Below, piece by piece: positions 23,500-34,300 of a stretch of DNA of 64,000 nucleotides. The first letter of the stretch is position 1. Each line of letters starts with the position of its first letter. The notes beneath the pieces are model-generated. The model saw only the letters and a list, made by a program, of their open reading frames with translations, had not been told where the DNA came from and ran no database searches. A program made the position numbers and the translations under genes. Origin of the DNA: Ignelater luminosus. Lineage: Eukaryota; Arthropoda; Insecta; Coleoptera; Elateridae. The DNA is taken from assembly GCA_011009095.1 (NCBI GenBank), contig VTPC01004000.1:95004-159003 (forward strand), in the 5' to 3' direction.

Positions 23500-23612
23500 C
23501 AGTGGCATACTACTAGGCATCCCTGCTGCCCCTCCAATTAGGAGGCATGTAGGTATAGGAAGCCTCAAGATTTGAATGCAGGAGGACCCACGGAAACTTC
23601 CTTATGCCACTG
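23500..23612. mobile_element. Short hAT-like MITE
   Basis: A 113-bp segment with perfect 10-bp terminal inverted repeats CAGTGGCATA/TATGCCACTG, resembling hAT ends (CAGnGG). The flanking octamers TTGATAGT and GTAATAGT agree at six of eight positions, as expected for a decayed 8-bp hAT target duplication. It is more GC-rich than its surroundings and encodes nothing. Confidence 0.5.
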
Positions 23613-23893
23613 GTAATAGTTAAGACGAATAATGATCTGTCAAAATTACTTACACTACCAACATAAAAAGAAAATTATTGGAGATTTAAGGAGGTTCTAA
23701 TACAAATTATTCTTAAACTACACTTAATGTGATAATAATAAGATAAATAACAATAAATGAATTAACTAAAATTAATGAAACTTAATATGGTATAACTATA
23801 CTTGATTAACGAATTTAGGTATCATTAATAATGTCATTAAGAAAAATGTGACTTGAATTATATTACTTTTTACTGACCAAGAAGTCTATTAAT

Positions 23894-24286
23894 AGAGAGT
23901 TTGAGCAAATTCATGTTAAACATCCTGTTAACAATAAAGTCAGGTGACTAAATACGGTAAAAATTTAGCGAGCATGTAACATTTAAAGAGTTTGAGCAAA
24001 CAAACGACAGTATACCAATGTTAATGCAACCTAACATAACCTGACAATCTAAGTGGATGTGGTTATTTAAAAAAAACATAAATTAGTAAACAGTGAAAAT
24101 ATCATCAAAATGTACACGCCACAACTTACTAACCTCACAAACTGAATTACCGTATAAGGTATTCACTTCCTTATTTGCAATGAAATAGTGGGCTCCGATA
24201 AACTTTAGCATTACAATAATGTCCCGAGCATGCGCAGTTGTCACAAAATAATGTTATCGTATAGCGTAAAATGTGCTCAAACTCTC
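23894..24286. mobile_element. TA-flanked MITE (GAGAGTTTGAGC ends)
   Basis: A 393-bp segment between inverted ends GAGAGTTTGAGCA and TGCTCAAACTCTC, with TA on both sides. A further direct copy of the AGAGTTTGAGCAAA motif lies inside near 23987. No coding capacity. It sits immediately beside the next element at 24294. Confidence 0.55.
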
Positions 24287-24826
24287 TAATATACAGGGTT
24301 TCTACAGGTTGGTGGAACATAGCAAAAATACATGTAAAATGAGTTTTACTCGGGTAAATATTATCTCCCCAGTGCTGTACTAGGAGAATTTAACAATGAA
24401 CAATTTGAAATATCACATTACAAGAAAGAAAGCATATTTCCACGATAAATAAGATTGAAAAGTTTTATTTTGTGCGTGTCCATTTTGTAGTTGTTGAACA
24501 ACCACAATTGTTAAGGTCTTGTTACATGAGCGATATAAGTCGTTTGCTGTCACCTAAAAAAATCTAGTTTTAAATTCAAGTAAATGCAAAATCTTTTTTA
24601 ATAATTAGAAAGTAAAATTACATTTTTGGAATCATATGGTTGTGAAAATCACCATTTTATTAGTTTTGGACATAACATTCATTTTCCAACAATAATCATA
24701 AAAAATATTGAAACAACTTTTGTTAATCATTTTTCCAAATGAAGTACCAGTACTGTAATGTTGAAAACAAACAAAATGATCATTTTGACAACTACATCAT
24801 TCCAAAAATGTAATTTTAGTTAGCCT

Positions 24827-25060
24827 TTATTTGGATTTAAACGCAGCTTTTTTAGGTGATAGCAAATTACTTAAACTACTTGTATAATAAGATGCTAGCA
24901 ATCGTGATTGTTCAACAACTATAAAATGAACATGCACCAAATAAGATTTTTCAATGTCATTTATTAGCGGAAATATGTTTTCTTTCTTGTAGTGTAAAAC
25001 ATTAAATTCTTTTTTGTTATATTCCAGTAATAAAGCATATTCGTGAAAAAAAGTGCACAC
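24827..25060 (-). pseudogene. Unrecognised 77-codon frame, half of an inverted duplication
   Basis: A complement-strand frame starting MCTFFHEYALLL and ending LSNLLSPKKAAFKSK. A mutated copy with stops lies in opposite orientation at about 24385-24600 (HYKKES, VVEQP-like and LSPKK-like blocks remain). The two copies differ at many positions, so this is an old duplication. I do not recognise the family. Confidence 0.3.
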
Positions 25061-25249
25061 ACAGATCTATACGAAGAACCAAAGTTATTTATTAAACAGA
25101 TTATACAATGTAATGTTGAACAGAATAATGCCAATCTTAACCTAAATTACAAGTTTCTGAAAATATATCTGATTTTTTCACAGAGACCTTTCATTAACTT
25201 TTGCCCACCAGTTTACATCACATTATTTAAAGTTTTTTCTATATTTTTT

Positions 25250-26010
25250 CAAATTGATCTAAGTTTTCTGCAACTTTGCCACTTTTTCTTGCCTGTCTTT
25301 TAATAATAGTCCAATATTTTTTATTGGCCGTATTTCTGGACAATTAGAGGTTCATGGTTTTTTCAACAAAAATGATGTTATTTCTATTTAGGAGGTTTAA
25401 GGTGTCTGCAGCATAGTGAGCGCTGGTCAAATCTGGCCAAAATAACAGTAGCGTTTCATGTTGGTTGTACAACCGGAATAATTTACTTTGAAGACATTCA
25501 CTGTGATATGTTGCGGCATATATTGTACCTGTTGAAAAAAAATGCTGCAGACCTTTTCCCGCAAGAACCTTTTCATCAAATTTGCCAACACAAATTGTTT
25601 TATTTGATTTCTTGACGTCTTCTCCTTCAGCAATAGTATAAAACTGTGGACCAGGCAATGTACGTATATTTATTTTCATGTATGTCTCATCATCGATCGA
25701 CATACATCGTTCAGGATCTTCAGAAAGGTACTCGTACAATTTTTTAGCTCTTGTTTTAGCTCATTTTAATTGTATTTCTGTTCTTTTTGGCTTTTTCTGT
25801 TTCTTGTATGTTTTCATGTTGTGCCTCTGTTTGGTTTTTGCACTGTTGAAACCATCACATGTACTCTTTTTGCAATTTCTCTTGTAGACATTGAGTAGTT
25901 TTTCTTAAGTAAGGTTACAATCTTCTTATTGACCTTAGGATTAGCAGGATCCTTTTTTCTTCAAGGTTTTGGTTTGTCTTTAAGAGTATTGTGTTCACAA
26001 ATGTCTTCAT
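25250..26010 (-). pseudogene. Broken Tc1-like transposase
   Basis: Read on the complement: a helix-turn-helix segment (KKIVTLLKKNYSMSTREIAK) near 25930, then after a frame break an open frame at 25344-25739 with the first catalytic block DDETYMK, a second block LLFWPDLTSAHYAADTL that keeps the aspartate, and a third block (NCPEIRPI) reached only by a frameshift near 25330. Order and motifs fit a DDE Tc1/mariner transposase. Several frameshifts make it non-functional. Confidence 0.75.
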
Positions 26011-26264
26011 AGTCTCCATAATTCAAATTAAGTGTTTGTTTATGGAAAAAAGTTAAAATCAAAATGTGCACTTTCTTTCGCGAACATGCTTTATCATGTA
26101 ATACTTGAATTCTCTTAGTACAGTACTGGGGAGATAATATTTTACATGTATTGTTTCTATGTCCCACCGATTTGTGGAAACCCTGTATAGTCTTTTGAAT
26201 TTCTACATCAGCTGTTTGAACTTATGTTGGCAGATAATTTAGTATTCTTTACCAGTGTTGCCAA

Positions 26265-28200
26265 AATTATCCCACTAACTTGTTAAAAGTATCTCTTTTC
26301 TCCACCTAAGTATCACATATCCCAAACTAAACAGTTCATTTGAATTCACATGTGCCTAAAGGCACATTTTGAAGTGTTTTCAAGTTGTCAAGTATTTTTT
26401 TTAATAATGGAATGAAATGATCTACAACCATCTACAACTGGCTACATTATGTTCCATGAAGAATAATGATAAGTTCAGCTTTCTTCACTTTTTCTTCGGG
26501 GCAGTTAACACATTGTTTTTAAAGTAATTTCCAACACTATTATTTGATTTTCCAACTTTCAGTTTTTTCAATATGCTTGGTTCATTCACAATGCCCTGTT
26601 AGCTTTGTGAGACCTCATGCAAAGCTCACACCTATAAGTCATTAATATAATTATCATTTACCAAGTACTTTCTTTATTATTAGGCAATGGTTTCAGCAAA
26701 TCTTTGAACTTATTCTTCTCTAGCCAAGAATGCTGAAAACATTTTTTATGCCCACCATTTATGTAGTTTTTGTATTTTTTTTCCTTATACAAATGGAATT
26801 GTGCATCTCAATCTAGATTTCTGAAATTTCCTCTTTCTTATCCATAACTATTTCACTGATCTCTGTAATTAGTAGAATATAAGTTGACTTGAGCAAACTA
26901 CTTTTATATTTTTCACAAGGATATAGCAAACATTTTCTTATATCATAACATCATTGTTTTCTTTGTGACATGGCTACAATTGTAAAAATGACAGACGTAC
27001 TGTGTACTAACACAGTCAGTTCAGTATCCTGCATTACCAAACCAGGAAGATTTTTATTAATTTATTTTTTTTTAAATTATTTATTGAAACTTACTATTAT
27101 ACTCAATTCCAACAGACTAAATCATCACAATATATGGTGCAGTCAATGCTTTGCTGCATGCCTTAGAAAAGGAGAATGTGTGTTAACATTTCACCCCTAA
27201 ATTATCCCACTAACTTATCAAAAATATCCCTTTTCTCCTTTAAATATCCCAAGCCCCATATGGAATAGTTGAATTCGAATTGTTACTTCCACATGCTTTA
27301 GACACATCTTGAAGTGCTTTCGAGTTGTCAAGTATTTCTTTTAATAATGGAATTAAATTATTTACAATCATTATGGTTACATTATGTTCTGCAAAGAATA
27401 ATGATAACTTAAATTAAGTTTTCTTTACTTTTTTTTGTGGGCAGTCAACACATTGTTTTTAAAGTAATTTGCAATGCAGCCGGCAGTATGGCAGAGTGGA
27501 TATGGCCGTATATCCTATGCTATTCTGAGTTAAGCAGCTTTCGCCGCAGTGGACACCCGTCCGAGACTTTAACATCTTGGAGAGCGAGCATAGTGTTCTA
27601 GCCATGATGGCTCCACTATCTCTAGTACCTCCAGCATAGGCCTATAATATACACTCTGCGGCTCGGTGTGCCCGGCCCCTCGAAAGCCTTGGGCCAATAG
27701 GCCTGTTGTGCTCTATATATAAAATTTGCAATGCGCTTCTTTGATTTTACAGTTTTATTTCCTCAATATGCTTTATTTGATCACCATGCCTAGTTAGCTT
27801 TGTGAGACTACATGCTAACTCAACATTGCAAACTTTGCACCTGTAAAGTAATTAATATTATTACCATTTACCAACTATTTTTTCATAAGAGTACTGAGAT
27901 CATTTATGCTTAGTACTTTTGCTACTTTTGTATTTTCTTTCTTCGTGCAAATGAGATTCTGCATCGCTATGTCAGCTTTCTGAAATTTCCTTGTTACTAG
28001 TTAGTATGTAAGTTGATTCGAGCAAACATTTTCATCTTTTCTGCAAGGGCATAGCAAAAATTTCCTTGCATCATAAGGTTGTTGGATTTTTGTTACATGA
28101 CTACACTTTTAAAAATGACAAATATACTGCTTAATGACAGAATTAGTTCAGTATCCTGCATTGCAGAGCACCAGGAATATTATTATTAATTTCTTTTGTA
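26265..28200 (-). repeat. Tandem duplication of a hAT-like zinc-finger relic
   Basis: Two diverged direct copies lie head to tail: about 26265-27070 and 27190-28200 (the second enlarged by a SINE). Shared landmarks in order include ATTATCCCACTAACTT, TTGTCAAGTATTT, ACACATTGTTTTTAAAGTAATTT, GTTAGCTTTGTGAGAC and CAGTATCCTGCATT. On the complement strand the second copy reads as transposase-like pieces: a C2H2-type finger CKVCNVELACSLTKLTRHGD near 27820 and, after an acceptor-like TTTGCAG, FFAEHNVTIMIVNNLIPLLK near 27390. This finger-plus-AEHN block is typical of hAT-like elements and the zinc-finger proteins derived from them. Both copies are broken. Confidence 0.65.
27478..27722 (+). mobile_element. 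tRNA-derived SINE
   Basis: A 245-bp insertion bounded by perfect 12-bp direct repeats AATTTGCAATGC (27466-27477 and 27723-27734). Near the 5' end a pol III A-box-like TGGCAGAGTGG is at 27489-27499 and a B-box-like GTCCGAGAC at 27559-27567; the 3' end is an A/T-rich tail. The other copy of the surrounding tandem duplication lacks it, which gives an empty site for comparison. The family is not identified. Confidence 0.75.
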
Positions 28201-28848
28201 CTGTAAACTTAATTATAAGTGACATGTATATTTATTAAGATTAAAATTATTTCTTCAATACACTAAAATAATCTGTATCTGCTTGACAAATATTTAAGTT
28301 TATCAAAATATACAATTTAGTTTTCTTTGTTAAGTGGTTTATATAACATCAGCGCCTCTAGACACATTGTCCAAAATTCAGAATCTTTGTCTATTAGTCT
28401 GTGTTTGTAAAAGAACCTCCTTAAGCATTACCTATTATAGTTTATTATACCATGAATTTACTTGATTGCGAATTATAAGATATAGTTAGAAAATTAGAAA
28501 GTTTTGGACAGTAAAACAGTCGAAAGGTTTGTTTGTTTGACTGCTGTAGGCAGATCCAAGTTAATCTTTGCATTTGTTTGTATATTAGAACAAACTCCAA
28601 TAGCATTTGTTTAAGCAAAGCACACGATCTAGATCTATTTAAATCATGCTTCGGCTACTCTAAGTAAAAGGTGTGAGCATGTTAGACGAACTGCCTTTAC
28701 TTCTTTAGCAGTCATTAATTGTATAAAAACTAATCTGAAACTTATTATTTTATGCTATCATAACTGATAGTTTAAGTTGTTTAGCTGCAAGTAATTTGTC
28801 ATCATCTTCACAATTTATACTTTTACAGGTTTTTCTTCTATATTTTCA
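28201..28848. other. Intergenic with possible coding-like fragments
   Basis: AT-rich. On the complement at about 28325-28435 an open stretch reads RRFFYKHRLIDKDSEFWTMC, and just left of the gap a frame ends DENIEEKPVKV. These could be exons of the same decayed zinc-finger element or of an unrecognised gene; I cannot decide. Confidence 0.25.
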
Positions 28849-28895
28849 TCTTCTGCTAATAAACTAACATCCAAATCTGAATTCATTGTATTAGT

Positions 28896-29295
28896 NNNNN
28901 NNNNNNNNNNNNNNNNNNNNNNNNNNNNNNNNNNNNNNNNNNNNNNNNNNNNNNNNNNNNNNNNNNNNNNNNNNNNNNNNNNNNNNNNNNNNNNNNNNNN
29001 NNNNNNNNNNNNNNNNNNNNNNNNNNNNNNNNNNNNNNNNNNNNNNNNNNNNNNNNNNNNNNNNNNNNNNNNNNNNNNNNNNNNNNNNNNNNNNNNNNNN
29101 NNNNNNNNNNNNNNNNNNNNNNNNNNNNNNNNNNNNNNNNNNNNNNNNNNNNNNNNNNNNNNNNNNNNNNNNNNNNNNNNNNNNNNNNNNNNNNNNNNNN
29201 NNNNNNNNNNNNNNNNNNNNNNNNNNNNNNNNNNNNNNNNNNNNNNNNNNNNNNNNNNNNNNNNNNNNNNNNNNNNNNNNNNNNNNNNNNNNNNN
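28896..29295. other. Assembly gap (400 N), flanked by identical 47-bp ends
   Basis: Exactly 400 unknown bases. The 47 bases before the gap (28849-28895) are identical to the 47 bases after it (29296-29342). This pattern suggests that two contig ends overlap and were joined with a placeholder gap, rather than 400 bases of missing sequence. Confidence 0.9.
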
Positions 29296-29464
29296 TCTTC
29301 TGCTAATAAACTAACATCCAAATCTGAATTCATTGTATTAGTCTTAATTAACAAGCAACTGCTCAAAACCCCTGTGGATTACGTCGTAACAGCTCTAAGT
29401 AGTAGGGTGACCAGATCTGCCCCCCTCCAAAATCTATCTATCTAGCTTACATTTATTACAATTT

Positions 29465-30705
29465 CAGGGTTCGGAGTTAATTGCTTTTTTAACTAAAGGT
29501 TACTTTTTCTTTGGTTTGTAACTTTTTGTTACTTTTTTCATATTCCAGTTCCTTTTATTACTTTTTCAATGAAAAAGGTTCTTTTTTGAACAATTTTCAA
29601 ACGTAAAACGAAAAATTCTTAAAGTTGAAATGAAAAACATATTTCTCTTTAATATTGCTGCAACAGTTTCAATTTCTTCTTTTTTCTTATGGTTACAAGA
29701 ACTGTGAAATGTAACATATAAATGATATTCTTGTTAAATTCGAAAATCTGAAATTGAAGGGGTAAAAATTGTAAACATGCTGCGCACATGAGATTTAAAC
29801 AACTTAGAAACAAAATTTTCAGATGTCAGTCAACAAAATACACTGGCAAGCAAAAAATCTAGGTCACTTTGAAATTGTAATGTTCTAAGCTTATGTTTGC
29901 AAATTGTGAATCATCATACTAGTAGGCTCTGTGTCATTAGTTTTTGGAAAATTGTTATCTGTGAGTATGGAGAAGACCAGGAGAAAGATATGTTCCAGTT
30001 TGTATTGACGAGCAACTTTCATTTGGCAGTGGGTCGGTCATGGTTTGGGCAGGAATCTCTTCACAAGCGCACACACAGAGTTAGTCTTCATACCGAATGG
30101 CTCCATGACAGCTCACACAGGTACATTACGGAAGTTCTAGAAGATCATATGATGCTTTTCATGGTCACCATGGGCGAGAGTTGTCAAAGAATATCTGGAT
30201 GAGGTGGACATGAGGCGGTTTGATTGGCCAGCACTCATACTCTCCAATTCAATATTGACCATCAACAATGAATTACAATTTTCAAATATAAACTTAGAAC
30301 AGAAAATGACAAAAAAACAACACAATTTCAAAGTGACCTAAATTTTTTGCTTGCCAGTGTATAACCCTATTTGCAGTTTTATAATTTGAAATAGATAACA
30401 AGGTTATAAATTAAGTAATTTAAAATTAAATAGAATTTTCTATTATATTGGAGTCAATCGTAGAAAAAGTGTTGTGTATGCCTTGGGCCATAGGTGTATT
30501 TTTTGCTCTAAATTAATTTTGCAGACCAAGGTGTAACTGAGATTTATTTCGACTGGAGAACTACGTTTACAATCCTTGATTTGTAAATAAGTACATACAC
30601 ATTATTGTCAGGGTAGCTAATATGAAGGTTACTTTTCAGTTACTTTTTTAAAATGAAAAGTTACATTTTCAACTATTCTTTTGTAGAAGGTTGCTCTGAA
30701 CCCTG
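29465..30705. mobile_element. Element with CAGGGTTC ends, host of a nested Tc1 relic
   Basis: Inverted ends CAGGGTTCGGAGTTAATTGC (29465) and the complement of a similar sequence ending at 30705 (CAGGGTTCAGAG). Imperfect homology extends inward through GTAAC/TTACTTTT-rich sequence. CAATTT flanks both sides. End sequence and structure recall hAT-type non-autonomous elements, but the duplication looks like 6 bp rather than 8, so the superfamily is open. A Tc1-like relic is inserted at 29841-30359. Confidence 0.5.
29841..30359 (+). mobile_element. Internally deleted Tc1-like transposon
   Basis: A 519-bp element flanked by TA. Inverted ends start CACTGGCAAGCAAAAAATCT and pair over about 38 bases. 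Inside, about 29985-30235, the + strand still reads transposase blocks in shifting frames: SSLYxRATF, VGHGLGRN, HTELVFIPNGSMTAHRYITE-like and then KEYLDEVDMRRFDWPA. Most of the gene, including the first catalytic block, is gone. Confidence 0.8.
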
Positions 30706-31234
30706 CAATTTTGTTCAATATGCTGCTACCACTTGTTGTGGCTTAACCGTTCCTGAAAAAAATTTTGTCTACTACCTTATAAATAGACATGGAGATTTAG
30801 ATTATAATAGCTGCATCACTGCTGACAAAATACTTCTTGCCTACAATTTGATGCTGGGATTTTTATACTACACAACAGATTAATACATAGTGCTTGCTGT
30901 GAGGTTCTAAGATGTGAAACTGAAAACAAATGATCGATTGTTTGTATACATTACAGTATGTTGGTAAAAGCTAGTGGCAATTTGATTTTTTTTTTTAGTT
31001 TTTGAAGCAATACATGGAGAGGGAAAATAAAATAAAAAGCAATAACAGGAAAAAAGTGGTAAGCCTAGCTCTAAGAGCAGACAAACAAATAAACCTGAAA
31101 TATAAACTCACATATCTTGAATTGTAATTAAGCTGTGTTCTAATCAATAATATTGAAAGTGATGTAATAGGTTATTATTTTGTCTTAACTATGTCTATCT
31201 TTACTTAGATTTGCATCTTTAATAGTGTTTTTGG
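30706..31234. other. Intergenic, nothing recognised
   Basis: AT-rich sequence with no gene, repeat boundary or motif that I can support. Confidence 0.4.
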
Positions 31235-31329
31235 TTGACTACTCGTGAGTGCTCTGAGAATATATGTTGCTGTTTAGAAACATGTATTAAGACAACAGAG
31301 ATACTCTCAGAGCACTCTAGAGCAGTCAA
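31235..31329. ncRNA. miRNA-precursor-like hairpin (candidate)
   Basis: A 95-base inverted repeat. TTGACT pairs with AGTCAA at the base, and an uninterrupted 13-bp stem GAGTGCTCTGAGA/TCTCAGAGCACTC lies in the middle. Small internal loops and a terminal loop of about 23 bases complete it; I count about 31 paired positions per arm of roughly 36. Size and mismatch pattern fit an animal pre-miRNA of either strand, but a short foldback repeat would look the same. No expression evidence is available from sequence alone. Confidence 0.35.
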
Positions 31330-34300
31330 TTGAAAATGCTAAAAGAAAAATTTCCTTCTTTTTTTATTTTTATGAAAACTATCTATACAATTACCTCAAG
31401 TAAGGTTTTAGCGTTGTATAAAGACTTTACAAAGATTCCTGGTAGATTTGAGTGTTTAAATATTTTACGTATGAACTTACAATAATAAACATTATCAGTG
31501 TTATTTACATTAAGTACATGAAATATTCAAAAAACACTTAGATTTATCAGAAATCTTTCACGTTCTATAGGACACTGTATATTCATTTTAAAGATTTATT
31601 TTAATTAATAAAATAAACTCAGACTTAACAACAAAAAAGTGATAAGGCTGAAGTTTAAAAAAATTAAAAATTTAATTTTTATGTGTTTTATTATGAGATA
31701 AAACTTGTATACGTAAAAAATACCTCAATTTGATTATTAACGTAACATGAGCTACATTAAATAACGTTGGCAACACAAATAAAAATTTGATGTATCGTTA
31801 TTTGTGTTAGCTCTTTACATTTACGTTTTTACTAGTATACGCATGAAAAACCAAGCTCATTCCAGTATTAAAAAAAGAATGTTTTTAAATAATGTAAATT
31901 TTAATTATTATTAATAGTAATAATATAAATACGTAATATGCCGCACTTTTTCTTGTATAATGCTAAAAGAAAGGATCTATTTCTCTGCTAAAGCGAATGA
32001 TGGCAGATGCATTTCTGTTAAGACTATTTATAAAAATTGTGTATAATTGTCTGTTGGTTTTTTGCAATGATTTGTTAATTATTACTATTATAATTAATAT
32101 TATTAGCTTTTGTTTTTTAGATTTGTAAGTATGATGTGCCACTGCCATCGACCGTTTTTCTAAATTATCGTGTGCAGTATTAGATTAGGATTTTTTATAA
32201 ATTTCGAAAAAAGTTCAGAAGGTACTCATGTATGAATAGAAAGAGTAATTCAGAATCGTATAGTTTGTGATTCAGAATATGATTTCAAAACTAGATGTGT
32301 ATAAAATAATCTTTTTTAAGATGTTTAAGAATATTATAGGGGAAGGGTTGATAATGAAATGAAAACATTTTCTTGAAATAATTTGTTGCCAGAATTGTGT
32401 TAGAAATGAACAGTATTTGTTAAGCCTTTGCAAAGTCTCAAAGATTTTATGTGTAAATACTAAATAATGATGAAATAATGTACAAACTATTTTTGAGGTT
32501 ATATTAGAAAGACTAATGAATGCATTAAATAACAAGAGAAGACTATAGGTACTTGAAAGATCTTAGTCAAAGTTAATTTTCACCATTTTTAAATACTATT
32601 TTGGCTAATAGTACAAATTGTAACTTCATATGTTAGATGAAATTGTGCACACATTTACTCCGTTGAGCAATGTTACTTTGAGCCAATTTTCTACAATTTT
32701 TTGATTCAATATCTCGTCAAAAGTAGAAAGAAAATAAACAAATTTTAAAATTAATCATCGGTTGGTTGTTTCTTGTTTAGGTAAGAATCAAAGTGGTGAT
32801 TAGCCTCAAGAACTCATTTGTACAGGGTGAATCAAATTCAAGCTTAAGCATGACTTACTATAAGAGCCAATAATCTAAACAAAACTGAGCTAACTTCTTT
32901 TGTTTTCACGATAAAAAAAAAGCAAAATTGGCAGTTAAGTTTTTTACTTCCAGCTTGTTTATTATTAAGAATTTTAAAAATACAATCAAGCATCCTTAAA
33001 GCAATATTCTTAATCCTCCAAAACTTCTGTATTCAGAAAATAAACTATATCAACTAAGCTTTTTCAAGTCTGGTCAGGAAATTGCAGTTGTGAAGATACA
33101 TTTTTCTAACATATTAGAAAACCTTTATTAGGATGATAATCTATTCTGAATCATATCGAACAAAAAATTAATAATTTTAAATAGATTTCAAGAAACAAAA
33201 CTAAAGCAAAAAATTCTAAAATGACTTTTCATGTAAAATATAATAAAATGTACAATTAAAATGTAAATCTACAATAAATGAATAAATAATTAAATTATTT
33301 GATTACTTTCTGATCTTTGTCAAAGTATACATACATGGAACTAATATACGTAATTATACAATAAGTATATCTTAAGATAGTCATTTCCATCCATTGTAAG
33401 AAATGTTTAATACTTTATTATCGTTGATAACGTCGTAATCAGAGCATATTACTTTGTGCCATCTTAATCTTATACTAGAAGTGACATTGATAAAGAATTT
33501 TACCTTTAAATTGCAACTTTCAACAATTTTTAATTTAATTTTTTCTTTGCAATTTTCAATTGAAAATCAGTACAAATTAAATTTATTGAAAATGAAAGTA
33601 TTTAAAACTTGTAATCGAAGTTATTAAAATAAAGATTTTCTTATATCAATGTCATCTGCTGCACGTATACGTAATTTTTAAGCGATGTACATAATTTTTT
33701 TATAGTTGCTATGTAGAAGTGAGAGTCAATTAATGCATTGACTACTGCATCATCTAATGTCCGACTGAAATCAGTTTAGAAAATGTTACATATTGGAAGA
33801 TTGTCTTCCATTATTATGACCTTCCTGTTAAAGTTTACTCACACTTGCCATTAAAACGTGTAAAGATTTCTTAGGTATTTTTAACATGTTTTGAAAATCC
33901 AAAGGGAATTTCGTTTTAAATGTAAATTATTTTCACATGGGTTTTATTCTAAATATTTCTTTGTTATACTTATGATAACATGACTTCAAATAATGATGTA
34001 TACGTTTTTATATAAAATAACTGACATTAACCGTCGGACATGCTATTGATGATATTATGATTTAGTTGCTATGTCAGTCTGTGATACTTAAACGATTGCT
34101 CTAATTAAAAAGTCATTACAAGAAGCGGTAGCAGAATTGTAAAATTATAACTGCAATTTTTGTGATTTCAATTAAATTAATAAAATTTGTAATTAATTAA
34201 ATACCACTATTTAGATTTAGCTTTGAAAAAGAAAGTACCATAATTTTCTTAAAATGAATATATAAAACTGTTGTTGTCACTTTTACAAAACATGTAGATT

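Larger units (their letters stand above)
24294..26185 (-). mobile_element. Decayed Tc1-like transposon
   Basis: A 1.9-kb element flanked by TA. Terminal inverted repeats of about 100 bases start CAGGGTTTC and share ACATGTAAAAT and ATTATCTCCCCAGT. The complement strand carries a broken DDE transposase (separate entry). The left third also contains an inverted duplication: 24385-24600 is repeated in reverse at about 24830-25050, on either side of a small nested repeat at 24614-24822. Confidence 0.75.

Noticed and set aside
28815-29366. 183-codon complement-strand frame spanning the first gap
   Set aside because: Most of it is unknown bases, and the repeated peptide at both ends comes from the duplicated 47-bp gap flanks.
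30653-30883. 76-codon open frame
   Set aside because: Begins inside the right end of the CAGGGTTC element and has no recognisable domain.
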